45,788 nucleotides of DNA from Candidatus Doudnabacteria bacterium (GTDB lineage: Bacteria > Patescibacteriota > Doudnabacteria > UBA920 > O2-02-FULL-48-8): positions 1 through 45,788 of the forward strand of contig JACPKU010000007.1 in assembly GCA_016186915.1 (NCBI GenBank), given 5' to 3'. The translations under genes and the position numbers were made by a program. Positions within the stretch are counted from its first letter, which is position 1; each line of letters starts with the position of its first letter. Of this stretch, positions 8,844 to 17,978 are shown piece after piece. The notes beneath the pieces are model-generated. The model ran no database searches, was not told the DNA's origin, and was given only the letters and a program-made list of their open reading frames with translations.

Positions 8844-9074
8844 GTGGCATCGGCGGGCAGGCAAGGTGGGACGTAGGGTTCTTGAGCACATTTATGAACA
8901 AATATTGGCGAAATCCGCCTAAGTCCAGCGGACAAAGGCGGAGATTCCGGTATCCCGGCTTCAATAAGATAAAAAACCGACTAAATATTGGCGATTTTTT
9001 GTTTGTCCACATAATTAAAAACTGCTAATGATAGGTTCAAAACAATTATTCACATTTTATCTACAACCACACAA

Positions 9075-9974
9075 TCACCTAAATGATCTATAAAATTTCC
9101 AAAGATATCTTAACAACAAAATAATCACAATTAGCAAAAGCCATTGCCTATTCAATATAAATACCAACCCTGACAGCAACCCTTTGTATATCTTTTTCCC
9201 AGTAACGCTATTGTCCTTCTCTTCTCGCACCCCAGCCAATCCCTCCTCTCTGGCTTCCTGTTGTTTGATTTCATGGTCCAAATCTTCAATTTTCTTCTCC
9301 AATTTCTCAGTAACCTGCTCGAGCGCACCACTAGTTTTTTCGCCAAGATTATCTGCTACTTTCTGAACCACTGATCCCGCTCCACTCGTGGGATTGGAAT
9401 TTTGTTTTACTTCTTCACCATCATTTACTCCATCATTGTCAGTGTCAGGATTAAGCGGATCAGTGCCAAGTTTCTCTTCTTGTTCATCGTCCAAACCATC
9501 ATTGTCATCATCAGGGTCTTCCTTGTCTCCAACCTCATCATTGTCTGTGTCAATGTCAACAAATCTTTTATCCACGCTCGAAATGCTAAAGCCCAAATCA
9601 ATTGGTTCAGGATCATTTCCTGCGATGGTTTTGTAAGTGTCTATTAACTTAACATAAATTTCATGTTCGCCTGCGGTTGCCGCCCAATCTGTCCATTTCT
9701 CGATGAGTCTGCCGTCAATTACTTCGAACTCATTCTCACCCAAAACCTGATCCTTATCGAAAAACTGAATCTTGCCTGTGATATCAAATCCAGACTGGTT
9801 TTGGAGCGCAGTGTAAATCCGGACGTCATCCCCGGCAAAAAACGGATACTCTGAATACCAAATCCCACTCACAAACCCCGCATTCACCCCTGGCTCCTGA
9901 GCCGTCACCAAACAAAAAGGCAGAGTCAAGCCTAATAATATTGCAAGGCTATTTTTTAATCTGTTTAATTTCAT
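9075..9974 (-). CDS. secreted thrombospondin type-3-like Ca-binding repeat protein with C-terminal TM
   Basis: DIDTDNDEVGDKEDPDDDNDGLDDEQEEKLGTDPLNPDTDNDGVNDGEE; signal peptide; C-terminal hydrophobic segment. Confidence 0.8.
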   Translation of the reverse strand: MKLNRLKNSLAILLGLTLPFCLVTAQEPGVNAGFVSGIWYSEYPFFAGDDVRIYTALQNQSGFDITGKIQFFDKDQVLGENEFEVIDGRLIEKWTDWAATAGEHEIYVKLIDTYKTIAGNDPEPIDLGFSISSVDKRFVDIDTDNDEVGDKEDPDDDNDGLDDEQEEKLGTDPLNPDTDNDGVNDGEEVKQNSNPTSGAGSVVQKVADNLGEKTSGALEQVTEKLEKKIEDLDHEIKQQEAREEGLAGVREEKDNSVTGKKIYKGLLSGLVFILNRQWLLLIVIILLLRYLWKFYRSFR

Positions 9975-10317
9975 AAATATTTCCGTCAGGGCCGCGGAAG
10001 TGAGCCCAGCGAGAGTTGGTGCCTTGGATAGGACCTATAAATCCTATGCCTTTACTCTCTAATTCTTTTCGCGCTGCTTCTATATTATCCACTTCAAAGC
10101 CGGCGACCGGACCAGTGGTGAAATGATCGTGGTTAGGAGCATTAGGGTCGTTGTTGCCATAAATTTCAACCTTATCTCCGTTTGGCATTGCAAACGTAGC
10201 AAACCCTGGTTCAAAATGATCCTGCTCTAGCTTTAGTGTGTCTTTATAGAACTTATAAAGTTCTTCAAATTTATCCGTCTTAACTCCTAAATAGACAATG
10301 CCTTTTATCACTTTCAT
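9949..10317 (-). CDS. VOC/glyoxalase-family protein
   Basis: IVYLGVKTDKFEELYKFYKDTLKLE...FRGPDGNIYEIKQ. Confidence 0.85.
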   Translation of the reverse strand: MKVIKGIVYLGVKTDKFEELYKFYKDTLKLEQDHFEPGFATFAMPNGDKVEIYGNNDPNAPNHDHFTTGPVAGFEVDNIEAARKELESKGIGFIGPIQGTNSRWAHFRGPDGNIYEIKQIKK

Positions 10318-10359
10318 ACCTCAATCATATCAAAATATTACCTTCTCCGCACCAACTAA

Positions 10360-10397
10360 AATAACATAAAAATATCTATAGATATTTTTATGTTATT
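10360..10397. repeat. perfect 38-bp AT-rich palindrome
   Basis: AATAACATAAAAATATCTATAGATATTTTTATGTTATT. Confidence 0.85.
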
Positions 10398-10443
10398 TGA
10401 AAAGTTAGTGGATTTTGGGTATAATAATAAAAGTTCGCAGACT

Positions 10444-10536
10444 TCGGGGACTGGCTCAATCCCGACGCTTGCGGTCGGGACTCCGACTGAAACGTCGGAG
10501 TTGGCTTACAGAGGCCAGTCTTCAAACAACAATCCA
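10444..10536. repeat. structured insertion with 17-bp duplication of tRNA-Pro 5' end
   Basis: tcggggactggctcaat at 10444-10460 repeated at 10537-10553; internal hairpins CCCGAC..GTCGGG and ACTCCGAC..GTCGGAGT. Confidence 0.7.
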
Positions 10537-10537
10537 T

Positions 10538-10614
10538 CGGGGACTGGCTCAATTGGCTAGAGCGCTCGCTTTGGGAGCGAGAGGTTCCGGGTTCAAGTCC
10601 CGGGTCCCCGACCA
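10538..10614 (+). tRNA. tRNA-Pro (anticodon TGG), CCA encoded
   Basis: CGGGGAC...CTCGC TTTGGGA GCGAG...GGTTCAAGTCC...GTCCCCG A CCA. Confidence 0.92.
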
Positions 10615-10683
10615 ACATTACCCGCTATGCGGGTTTTTATTTTACTTGTAAGATTGTTATGATTATCACGTCATATACAATGT

Positions 10684-11181
10684 ATGTTTAAATCCCAAGA
10701 ACGGCAATTCCTTAAGGCATATGATGAATATGCTGACAGTATATACCGGCACTGCTACTTCCGGGTTTTTCAGAAAGAACAAGCGCAGGACCTAGTGCAG
10801 GACACGTTCACCAAAACATGGGAGTACCTCTCCAAAGGCAACACAATCGAAAACATCAGAGCCTTTCTCTACCGGACTGCCACCAATTTAATAGTCGACC
10901 AATCACGAAAACCTTCCGAGCTGTCGTTGGAAAGCGCGATGGAAGAAGGGTTTGAGCCGCAGGCCGTGGAAAATATTGAAGTAAACGTTGATACAGAAAT
11001 TTTGGTAAATCGGTTGAAAGATTTGGAGGAACCCTACCGCGAGGTTATTATTCTAAAATACATTGAAGGATTTAAGATCAAAGAAATAGCTGAAATCTTG
11101 GATAAATCTGAAAATATAATTTCTGTAAGGCTCCATAGAGGGGCAAAAAAACTTAAGGAAATACTTAAAGAATATGAGTAA
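10684..11181 (+). CDS. ECF-like sigma-70 family RNA polymerase sigma factor
   Basis: YRHCYFRVFQKEQAQDLVQDTFTKTWEYL (region 2) and region 4 IKEIAEILDKSENIISVRLHRGAKKLKEIL. Confidence 0.9.
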   Translation: MFKSQERQFLKAYDEYADSIYRHCYFRVFQKEQAQDLVQDTFTKTWEYLSKGNTIENIRAFLYRTATNLIVDQSRKPSELSLESAMEEGFEPQAVENIEVNVDTEILVNRLKDLEEPYREVIILKYIEGFKIKEIAEILDKSENIISVRLHRGAKKLKEILKEYE

Positions 11182-12289
11182 TATTTTTGACCAATTAAAA
11201 ACTGTAAAACTCGACAAATCGGATAGAAAAAGGATCCGTTCAGATTTAAAATTGTTTGTTAAGCAAAATCCTGTAAGATTTTCAGAAGATCCACGTCATA
11301 TATGGCATAGGTCGTTAATATCATTAAAAGAAAGGAAATTTTCTATGCCAGCAGTATTTTTAGCTCTTGTGCTTGCTTTGAGTGGAGGAACAGCCGCCGC
11401 AGCAAGCGACACTTTGCCGGGCGACTTCCTCTACCCTTACAAACTTCATGTCAATGAGAACGTCCGCTCCTTCTTCGCACTCTCAGAAGAGGCCAGAGCG
11501 GATCTGGCAGTAGATCTCGCAAGTCGCAGGCTTAACGAAGCCGAACGGTTGGCTCTCAGACAAGAATTAAGTGCCGAACATCACGCCATGTTGGAAGCGC
11601 GTTTCCAAGATCGAATTGAGCACATGCAAGCAATCATTACTGATCTGGAAGCAGAAGGTAAAACTGAAGCAGCCGCGGAACTTTCTGCCAAACTGGAAGC
11701 AATGCTGAAAGCTCACGAAGAAATCTTAAGCAAACTCGAGGCCAAGGCACAGGCCGAAGGTGAAGTAAATGCCGAAGCAAAAATCAATTCAGGTCTTGGC
11801 CCCTTACTGAAAAACATTAGAATGCGTCATGGAGCAGCCATGGAGCAACGCGCCGAATTAGAGGCTAAGTTGGAAGGCTCGGATGCCGATGACCGAGCCG
11901 AAGTGATGAGTGAAATTCATATCCGGCAAGCGGAACAAAAGCTCAATCTCGCCCAAAATACACTCGTAAGAGCAGAAGGAAAAATTTCAGCCGATTCCAA
12001 AGCCCGAGCCGAAGGTTACATCAATACTGCTAACGAGCTGTTGGTTCAAGCCAAAACCAAATCCGAAGCCCAAGAATTCAGCGAAGCCATACGCTTAGCG
12101 TTAGAAGCCCAGGCGCAAGCCTTAAATGCAGAATTACTGCTCAAAGCCTACTTACGCTTAGACGCCAACCTCAAAACCGAGCTAGAGGTAGAAAGTGAAA
12201 CCGAAACTGATACTGAGGATTCCAATGTCGAGATTGAATCAGGTCTCCATCTGGAGACCGACGCCGATTTCGAACTTCGCCTCCAATAA
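11174..12289 (+). CDS. DUF5667-domain membrane protein, candidate anti-sigma/partner
   Basis: DTLPGDFLYPYKLHVNENVRSFF motif after TM; overlaps sigma gene by 8 bp. Confidence 0.75.
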   Translation: MSNIFDQLKTVKLDKSDRKRIRSDLKLFVKQNPVRFSEDPRHIWHRSLISLKERKFSMPAVFLALVLALSGGTAAAASDTLPGDFLYPYKLHVNENVRSFFALSEEARADLAVDLASRRLNEAERLALRQELSAEHHAMLEARFQDRIEHMQAIITDLEAEGKTEAAAELSAKLEAMLKAHEEILSKLEAKAQAEGEVNAEAKINSGLGPLLKNIRMRHGAAMEQRAELEAKLEGSDADDRAEVMSEIHIRQAEQKLNLAQNTLVRAEGKISADSKARAEGYINTANELLVQAKTKSEAQEFSEAIRLALEAQAQALNAELLLKAYLRLDANLKTELEVESETETDTEDSNVEIESGLHLETDADFELRLQ

Positions 12290-12304
12290 ACAAAAAGCGG
12301 GAAT

Positions 12305-12343
12305 AAAAAAATGCGCCCCTGTAAATCCAAGGCGCATTTTTTT
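12305..12343. terminator. bidirectional hairpin terminator
   Basis: AAAAAAATGCGCC...GGCGCATTTTTTT. Confidence 0.85.
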
Positions 12344-12357
12344 ATGAACCAAGCACT

Positions 12358-12391
12358 CCCTCATACTATTTCATATGTTAAAAGATGAGGG
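12358..12391. repeat. 34-bp degenerate palindrome, 3' flank of Cas2/PaaX-like gene 1
   Basis: ccctcatactatttcatatgttaaaagatgaggg. Confidence 0.75.
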
Positions 12392-12393
12392 AA

Positions 12394-12939
12394 TTAAATA
12401 TTGAACATTTTCTCTAGTTCGTTCTTCCTGTCCATCTCCTGACAAATAAGTAGTCGGGTATATTTTCTGACGCGGTAATATTCAGCGATAAAATCTACTT
12501 CGTCTTCACACGGATAGGGGCAGACCCAAACACTTTTTTGAAGATACTTAAAGCCCAGCTCCCGCAGTTTGCTGGTAAAAGCCAGACGCGCCGAATTGAG
12601 CGAAACCGGCACATCAAAAATCACTATTCGCCAAAGTTTATCCCAACGCTTCGGCTTCTCTATCTTTAGATCGTCAACTTGATATTTCAAAATTTTTTCT
12701 TTACCGTTTTTAGTGAGTTTCATGACGATTTTGTTGCCTTCATAACTCATAGAAACCAGACCGTCTTTTTTAAGTTTCTCTAACGATCTTTTAAAATTAT
12801 CCTTTCTGGTTTTACTAAAATCACCAAAACGGCCAAATGCTGCAAACAGGTTGGGAGCCGCTGCAGCCACCACTATCACTCCGGCTAATCCCAAAGCCAA
12901 AAGGACTCCCTTCGCCACTTGTTTTCTACTGATTTTCAT
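12394..12939 (-). CDS. membrane-anchored wHTH + Cas2/PaaX-C-like regulator
   Basis: TM, wHTH (LEKLKKDGLVSMSYEGNKIVMKLTKNGKEKIL), WDKLWRIVIFDVPVSLNSARLAFTSKLRELGFKYLQKSVWVCPYPCEDEV ferredoxin-like domain. Confidence 0.75.
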   Translation of the reverse strand: MKISRKQVAKGVLLALGLAGVIVVAAAAPNLFAAFGRFGDFSKTRKDNFKRSLEKLKKDGLVSMSYEGNKIVMKLTKNGKEKILKYQVDDLKIEKPKRWDKLWRIVIFDVPVSLNSARLAFTSKLRELGFKYLQKSVWVCPYPCEDEVDFIAEYYRVRKYTRLLICQEMDRKNELEKMFNI

Positions 12940-12961
12940 TCTATTTTGATCCTTTCTTACC

Positions 12962-12995
12962 CCCTCATAATATTACATATGTAATATTATGAGGG
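12962..12995. repeat. perfect 34-bp palindrome upstream of Cas2/PaaX-like gene 1
   Basis: CCCTCATAATATTACATATGTAATATTATGAGGG. Confidence 0.9.
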
Positions 12996-13044
12996 AAACG
13001 ATTTACGTTAAAGTTAATAAATAAACCAGCTTCTTCTAAATTGA

Positions 13045-13320
13045 TTATCTTACAGCGTCTTTCAAACCTTTGCCGGCTCGGAACTTAGGCACCTTGGTAG
13101 CAGGGATCTGAATTTTCTCAGACGGATTTCTGGGGTTCACTCCTGTCCTGGCGTGTCTTTCCGAAACCGCAAACACACCAAACCCAGAAATACTCACCTC
13201 TTGCCCGGCGCGCAGAGATTCCATTACCACGTCTACAAAGGCATCCAAAACTTTTTCGGCCTCAGGTTTGGTCACCTGCAACTTATTCGCTAAGGCATCA
13301 ATCACATCTTGTTTGTGCAT
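13045..13320 (-). CDS. HU-family DNA-binding protein
   Basis: KQDVIDALANKLQVTKPEAEKVLDAFVDVVMESLRAGQEVSISGFGVFAVSERHARTGVNPRNPSEKIQIPA. Confidence 0.95.
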   Translation of the reverse strand: MHKQDVIDALANKLQVTKPEAEKVLDAFVDVVMESLRAGQEVSISGFGVFAVSERHARTGVNPRNPSEKIQIPATKVPKFRAGKGLKDAVR

Positions 13321-13323
13321 ATT

Positions 13324-15357
13324 TTATATATTTATTTTGCCTTTACTTACCACACTATAACAAAAAATACCCAACATGACAAAGCCTATCAAATCAAAAT
13401 TATACTTGACTCCCGTGGTTGGCAAACTAACTCCTTTGACATCGCCTCTTTCGGCAATCTGATTTTCTTTTCCTGGAGTAATTACCATACTCCATCTAAA
13501 CTCGCCATCCTCGTCAAGGTTATATGATTGATTTTTCAGCGCGTCCTCATACTCTATTTCTTGCATGATTTTATCCTCAGGATCAATCAAACGCACTGTT
13601 TCCTGACCTGAATTATTCAATGCTATTTTACTAACAGACTTGGTAACAAACCCAATTTCTCCAGGCTCTAATACTAAACTTGTTATGGTATATTTGCTCG
13701 CGTTGTCTGCCAGAACCCAGCCAGTCAAATCAGCGACCTCCTCTCCTGTATTTTTTAACTCGATAAATTCCTCGACACCGACATCTGGTTCAGGAAAAAT
13801 TTCATTGATCAAAATTTTAGTAGGATCAAAACTTGCTGTTTCGGCTTCAAACAAATTCGGCTCCTCTGGCGTGGGCGTGGTCCAAGTCCAAACGCCATCC
13901 TCGTTTTTGGCATAACTTAAATCCTGGATGGCTCCCTCATAACTTACATTGTCAATCAAGGTTTTATCAGGCCAGAACAATCTCACCGTTTCTTTCCCGG
14001 TATTATTTAGCGCAAACTTGCCGGCCGGAATTATGATGATAGCCAATCCGCCCGGCTCAATAATCGGGCTTTGAATTTGGTAAGCGCTACTGCCAATAAC
14101 TGCTTCCACCTCACCATCATCCAAAATCCAGCTATGCAAATCCACAACCATGTCTCCGACATTCATTATTTCCACCCATTCATTGCCGCTGTCCTGCCCG
14201 GAAGGATTGGGAAATATTTCATTCAACTTCACTTCTTTATAGGTAACCAAAGATTGTTCTGCTTGTTGTGTCTCTTTTGAAGAAGAATCTGAACCGTTTG
14301 GTACGGACACAGGAAATTTGTTTGAAGCGCCTTTAGTAACAATTGAAGTCCAAGCGTAGCTGTCATCATCCTTTCGAGCATAAGTTTCATCTGAAGAAGC
14401 GGAGCCGGTATAAGTTACCAAACTCACAAGCTGTCCATTGGGCCAAAATAAACGGACCTCGTCTCCGCCAGAATTATTAAGCGCGAAGCTGCCTTCCGGT
14501 AAATCGATGGCCAAATAGCTTTCTGGTTTGATGACTAGGTTTTCTAAAGTGTAAGCGCTGGAACCAATCTCGCCACTTTCCGAATCATCGTCTAAAATCC
14601 AGCCAGACAAATCTACTTGTGCGTCAGATGAATTAAAAAGCTCGATCCATTCCTCCCCGCTGTCAATCCCGTCTGGATTGGGCAGAAACTCTGAAATAGT
14701 TACACTTGATGAATACTGGATGGTGGACGGAGGATTTGTAGTAGGCTCAGAGGGAGAGGGTTGAGGTGAAGGCGCCTCTGGAGCAAAAGACGAGTTGCGA
14801 GGATTGGGGTCAGCCAAGACAAAATCAAGGCTGTTATTGTTTGTGTCATCGCCGAAACGTAACAATACTTTTTCGGATTCCGGCAAAGCAGCGCTTGATC
14901 CTTCCGGAGAATTATTTTCCGAGCCGCCGTAAGCTAATTTATCTACTATGTTCGGATCCGTTCCTGATTCGACAAACTGATTATCATTCACCAAAAAGAT
15001 GGTGCCGCCGCTCCCAGCACCTGAAAGACTAAAACTAGCATGCACATGGTCAGCCGAAACTGCACCATTATAATCACTGCGCGCAATCAAAAAATATCCA
15101 TGCGCCAGCACTGTGGTATCAGGCAAATTTTTCTTGCCGGTTGTAAGGGGAAAATCGCCGGACGCAGATTTGTATTGAATTGACCAGCCGATCAGAGATA
15201 CGGCCTGACCCGTTGGGTTGAAAATTTCAATAAATTCATCGTTCGCGCCATTATCGCCGCTCACTTGAACCTGACTGATAACCAGGTGGTTAGTCGCTGC
15301 CAAAACCAAAATCGGACTGAATAAAGCCAGCCCTAAAATGTATGCTATTTTTTTCAT
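13324..15357 (-). CDS. secreted multi-lamin-tail-domain (LTD) protein with C-terminal TM
   Basis: Repeated ISEFLPNPDGIDSGEEWIELFNSSDAQVDLSGWILDD-type motifs; signal peptide. Confidence 0.85.
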   Translation of the reverse strand: MKKIAYILGLALFSPILVLAATNHLVISQVQVSGDNGANDEFIEIFNPTGQAVSLIGWSIQYKSASGDFPLTTGKKNLPDTTVLAHGYFLIARSDYNGAVSADHVHASFSLSGAGSGGTIFLVNDNQFVESGTDPNIVDKLAYGGSENNSPEGSSAALPESEKVLLRFGDDTNNNSLDFVLADPNPRNSSFAPEAPSPQPSPSEPTTNPPSTIQYSSSVTISEFLPNPDGIDSGEEWIELFNSSDAQVDLSGWILDDDSESGEIGSSAYTLENLVIKPESYLAIDLPEGSFALNNSGGDEVRLFWPNGQLVSLVTYTGSASSDETYARKDDDSYAWTSIVTKGASNKFPVSVPNGSDSSSKETQQAEQSLVTYKEVKLNEIFPNPSGQDSGNEWVEIMNVGDMVVDLHSWILDDGEVEAVIGSSAYQIQSPIIEPGGLAIIIIPAGKFALNNTGKETVRLFWPDKTLIDNVSYEGAIQDLSYAKNEDGVWTWTTPTPEEPNLFEAETASFDPTKILINEIFPEPDVGVEEFIELKNTGEEVADLTGWVLADNASKYTITSLVLEPGEIGFVTKSVSKIALNNSGQETVRLIDPEDKIMQEIEYEDALKNQSYNLDEDGEFRWSMVITPGKENQIAERGDVKGVSLPTTGVKYNFDLIGFVMLGIFCYSVVSKGKINI

Positions 15358-15429
15358 ATTTGTTTCTCCTCCTAAAAATATTTATATGTTAAATATATAA
15401 TCAGTATTCTCCGGGTTTAAATAGTCCCG

Positions 15430-15894
15430 CTATTTTCCTTTTTCTTTTTTCTTTTCCATTGCTTCGCCTTTTTTCTTTTCTTCTTCTGGCAGGTCCTTAT
15501 ACAAAGTGCCCAAAACACCGTTTATAAACTTCCCACTGCTTTCTCCTCCAAATGTCTTGCCCAACTCCACTGCTTCGTTGATTACCACTTTGGGCGGCAC
15601 TGATTTGGCAAACATTAACTCATAAATGCCAAGCCGTAGGATGTTGCGATCCACCACTGTGATCTGATCCAGTGGCCATTCCGGCGCTGTTTTTACTATT
15701 ATTTCATCAATTTTGGGCAAATTATCTTCGACACCTTTAAGCAAATCAAAAATAAAAACAGGATCTTCTAATCCCGGGCCAAACTGCTTAATGTTGTATT
15801 CTGCAATTTCTGCAAGCGGTTTGACTCGGTCGTTGAAGTCCCATTCGTAAAGACTTTGCATCGCAATTGTTCTGGAGAGATGTCTGTTGGCCAT
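15430..15894 (-). CDS. nusB: transcription antitermination factor NusB
   Basis: [17 protein letters not shown]...[50 protein letters not shown]. Confidence 0.93.
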   Translation of the reverse strand: MANRHLSRTIAMQSLYEWDFNDRVKPLAEIAEYNIKQFGPGLEDPVFIFDLLKGVEDNLPKIDEIIVKTAPEWPLDQITVVDRNILRLGIYELMFAKSVPPKVVINEAVELGKTFGGESSGKFINGVLGTLYKDLPEEEKKKGEAMEKKKEKGK

Positions 15895-15896
15895 AC

Positions 15897-16097
15897 CTAA
15901 CTTTTGACTTTTGACTTTTGACTTTTGAGTTTCAATACTTGCTTGCCTTTGTAGTAGCCGCAGTTGGTGCAGGCCTGATGAGGCATCGCTGGGTATTTAC
16001 AATTCTGACAAATGCTGAGATTGATCTTGCTTAGAGCGTCGTGCGATCGTCTTTGGTTGCGCGAGGATCTGGTTTGTCGTTTTTTAGGTACTGGCAT
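15897..16097 (-). CDS. rpmF: 50S ribosomal protein L32
   Basis: [22 protein letters not shown]...[26 protein letters not shown]. Confidence 0.92.
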   Translation of the reverse strand: MPVPKKRQTRSSRNQRRSHDALSKINLSICQNCKYPAMPHQACTNCGYYKGKQVLKLKSQKSKVKS

Positions 16098-16196
16098 AAG
16101 GTTAGAATATAGAATGTTGAATGTAGAATATGGACTGTTAATTTATAGCATAAAAAGTTGTGCGAGTCAAAAAAATTACCCTTATATCTCTTTTCT

Positions 16197-16332
16197 TAGC
16201 GAGGAATTCCTGCGAAATTAGCCTTCGGAACCCTGCCCGCGGCAGGGTGAGAACGCAGGGAACGTCTGACGTTCCAGGCTGCGTTTCGTAGCAACGAAAC
16301 GACAGCCGTTAATTTCGCAGGAATTCCGAGCG
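16197..16332. repeat. multi-branched inverted-repeat element (GCGAG...CGAGC family), copy 1
   Basis: 18-bp perfect arms GGAATTCCTGCGAAATTA/TAATTTCGCAGGAATTCC plus internal hairpins, AGCA-loop hairpin. Confidence 0.85.
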
Positions 16333-16469
16333 CTCCCAGGCAGCTGCCGACGAACAGGAGACCAGCGCTAGTTTTGCAAATAGTACTGGATTCGTCGACA
16401 GGTGTCTGAAAACGGGATGGAGAGAGCGCAAGTGCGGTTAAGCTACCGCGCTCTCTCCTTGAACGCACC

Positions 16470-16733
16470 TCACGGATCTGGTTCGTCAGCCAGGCCGAAA
16501 GGGACGTTATTGCAGTCCGGGTCTTGCTCGCACTCGGCCAGCGCTTTCTCCATCTTGCGCTGGAAGCGCTGGTCAGGCGTGCGGACTGCTTCGAGCTCCT
16601 GACGCACCTCCTCGCTGGGATTAGGCGCGAGCAGTACAAGCAACGCCCCTATCACCAGCAACGAGACGACCGCCGCAATCACCCACGCGAGCACGCTATT
16701 GCCTTGGGGCGATCCAACGATTTCGCCTCGCAT
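16470..16733 (-). CDS. small membrane orphan protein
   Basis: MRGEIVGSPQGNSVLAWVIAAVVSLLVIGALLVLLAPNPSEEVRQELEAVRTPDQRF...; GGGGG SD. Confidence 0.6.
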   Translation of the reverse strand: MRGEIVGSPQGNSVLAWVIAAVVSLLVIGALLVLLAPNPSEEVRQELEAVRTPDQRFQRKMEKALAECEQDPDCNNVPFGLADEPDP

Positions 16734-16746
16734 AGTTTGTCCCCCT

Positions 16747-16860
16747 TTAGAGCAAGGCCGCCGCGACCACAATGATTGCGATCACGACGATGGCGCCAAC
16801 TACGTACTTGGCCCGCCCTGACTGCTTGGGCGGTTCCGGGTTCAGTAGGATCGACGGCAT
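16747..16860 (-). CDS. 37-aa single-TM peptide MPSILLNPEPPKQSGRAKYVVGAIVVIAIIVVAAALL
   Basis: manual translation; GGGAGGAAACA-ATG; below ORF-track length cutoff. Confidence 0.55.
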   Translation of the reverse strand: MPSILLNPEPPKQSGRAKYVVGAIVVIAIIVVAAALL

Positions 16861-16871
16861 TGTTTCCTCCC

Positions 16872-17036
16872 TCAGTGTACCGTTGGCCGACCCAACGGAT
16901 GAAAACAAACGCGAATGACCACGTCCTCGAGTTCTTGACGCTCAAGCGCGATCTCGTCGCGACTCAAACGCTTGGGACCAGTAGGACCATATCCGAACCT
17001 CGCGAACTTGTTTGGGACGTCAGGACCCTTTTGCAT
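16872..17036 (-). CDS. 54-aa orphan protein MQKGPDVPNKFARFGYGPTGPKRLSRDEIALERQELEDVVIRVCFHPLGRPTVH
   Basis: manual translation; AGGAGG SD; first gene of a tiny operon. Confidence 0.55.
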   Translation of the reverse strand: MQKGPDVPNKFARFGYGPTGPKRLSRDEIALERQELEDVVIRVCFHPLGRPTVH

Positions 17037-17283
17037 ATAATGGTCCTCCTACACCTCCACAATATAAGATACTTTGAGAATTCATACAAGCATCCTAAAT
17101 TCCAAAGGCTTCTCCCGCCGCTAAGCTTGAAGCTCAAGCTCACTGGCGGGAGAAGATCTGAAGTCTTGGGGGACTATCAGATCTCCGTGAAGTTTCCTGG
17201 CGGGGGCCAGTGTAAGCTGGCAGCCTGCGTTTGAAACGCAGTTAGGAAACCTCGGTTTGCCGGTGGATTTTGTGGGTCCCCTA

Positions 17284-17403
17284 TCACCGGCAGGTGGGCG
17301 AACTCCGACGGACCGAGCAGCCGGCCTTGGCGTCAAGTCGAATGACCCGAAGGCCAAGCGCCAAAAGCGCTGCGACAGCGAGAAAGGTGCATAGCTCAGC
17401 CAT
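17284..17403 (-). CDS. 39-aa hydrophobic orphan peptide MAELCTFLAVAALLALGLRVIRLDAKAGCSVRRSSPTCR
   Basis: manual translation; AAGGAGGA SD. Confidence 0.5.
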   Translation of the reverse strand: MAELCTFLAVAALLALGLRVIRLDAKAGCSVRRSSPTCR

Positions 17404-17420
17404 CGGACTCCTCCTTCGCC

Positions 17421-17636
17421 TCATCCGAGCCTTCTTTTCCAAACCAACCAAGCGCCGACAACGCCTGGCAAGTATACGATGGCAGCCTCGACAAAGACTG
17501 CCGTGACACCCCAGCCGAGCCCCAACTTAGGCTCCAGCCAGAGCCACAGCGGGTCGTGAACATCGCCGATGGGTCCGCCCTGAAAGGCGAATAGAAAGCC
17601 GGATAGTGCGAGCAAAAACACACCCAGAATTTGCAT
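17421..17636 (-). CDS. small two-TM orphan protein
   Basis: MQILGVFLLALSGFLFAFQGGPIGDVHDPLWLWLEPKLGLGWGVTAVFVEAAIVYLPGVVGAWLVWKRRLG; AAAAGGAGGA SD. Confidence 0.6.
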   Translation of the reverse strand: MQILGVFLLALSGFLFAFQGGPIGDVHDPLWLWLEPKLGLGWGVTAVFVEAAIVYLPGVVGAWLVWKRRLG

Positions 17637-17652
17637 CAAGTCCTCCTTTTGC

Positions 17653-17754
17653 GTCCACAATTCAGGATATTTATTCTAAGAAGTTCTGTGAGACTAAAAT
17701 TACTTGATTCTCTCTTAACTTAAATAAATATCCTACTTTTGCGGAAACAAACTA
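17653..17754. repeat. long leader inverted repeat upstream of orphan gene
   Basis: tccacaattcaggatatttatt...aataaatatcct...gcggaaac. Confidence 0.6.
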
Positions 17755-17818
17755 GTTTGCAAGAAGTTTAATCTTTCAACTAACAACTGTCAACTGTCAT
17801 TTCCGATCCTCTGACCTC

Positions 17819-17846
17819 CACTTCAATACGTTAAAGTATTAAAGTG
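17819..17846. repeat. AT-rich palindrome cacttcaatacgttaaagtattaaagtg
   Basis: near-perfect dyad; related to 18983-19012 and 20157-20182. Confidence 0.75.
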
Positions 17847-17978
17847 AAGCCCAAGGGAAGGGAGGCTGGACGAAACGCAGTGAAGCGAATCGACCAGCCA
17901 TACTAAGAGGGATCTGTGCGCGGATATGGAATCCGCACAGCGCGGTCACCTTCTTCACGATGTCCACCGGGCGGTGGA

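Noticed and set aside
10388-10651. ORFs across the tRNA-Pro region
   Set aside because: Overlap an unambiguous tRNA gene and repeat.
12394-12939. Evidence of a CRISPR-Cas system from Cas2-like domain
   Set aside because: Protein has TM and wHTH like PaaX-type regulators; no cas1, no spaced repeats anywhere in the window.
16197-16332. Multi-branched element as simple rho-independent terminator
   Set aside because: No T-tract after the arms and complex internal hairpins conserved across copies.
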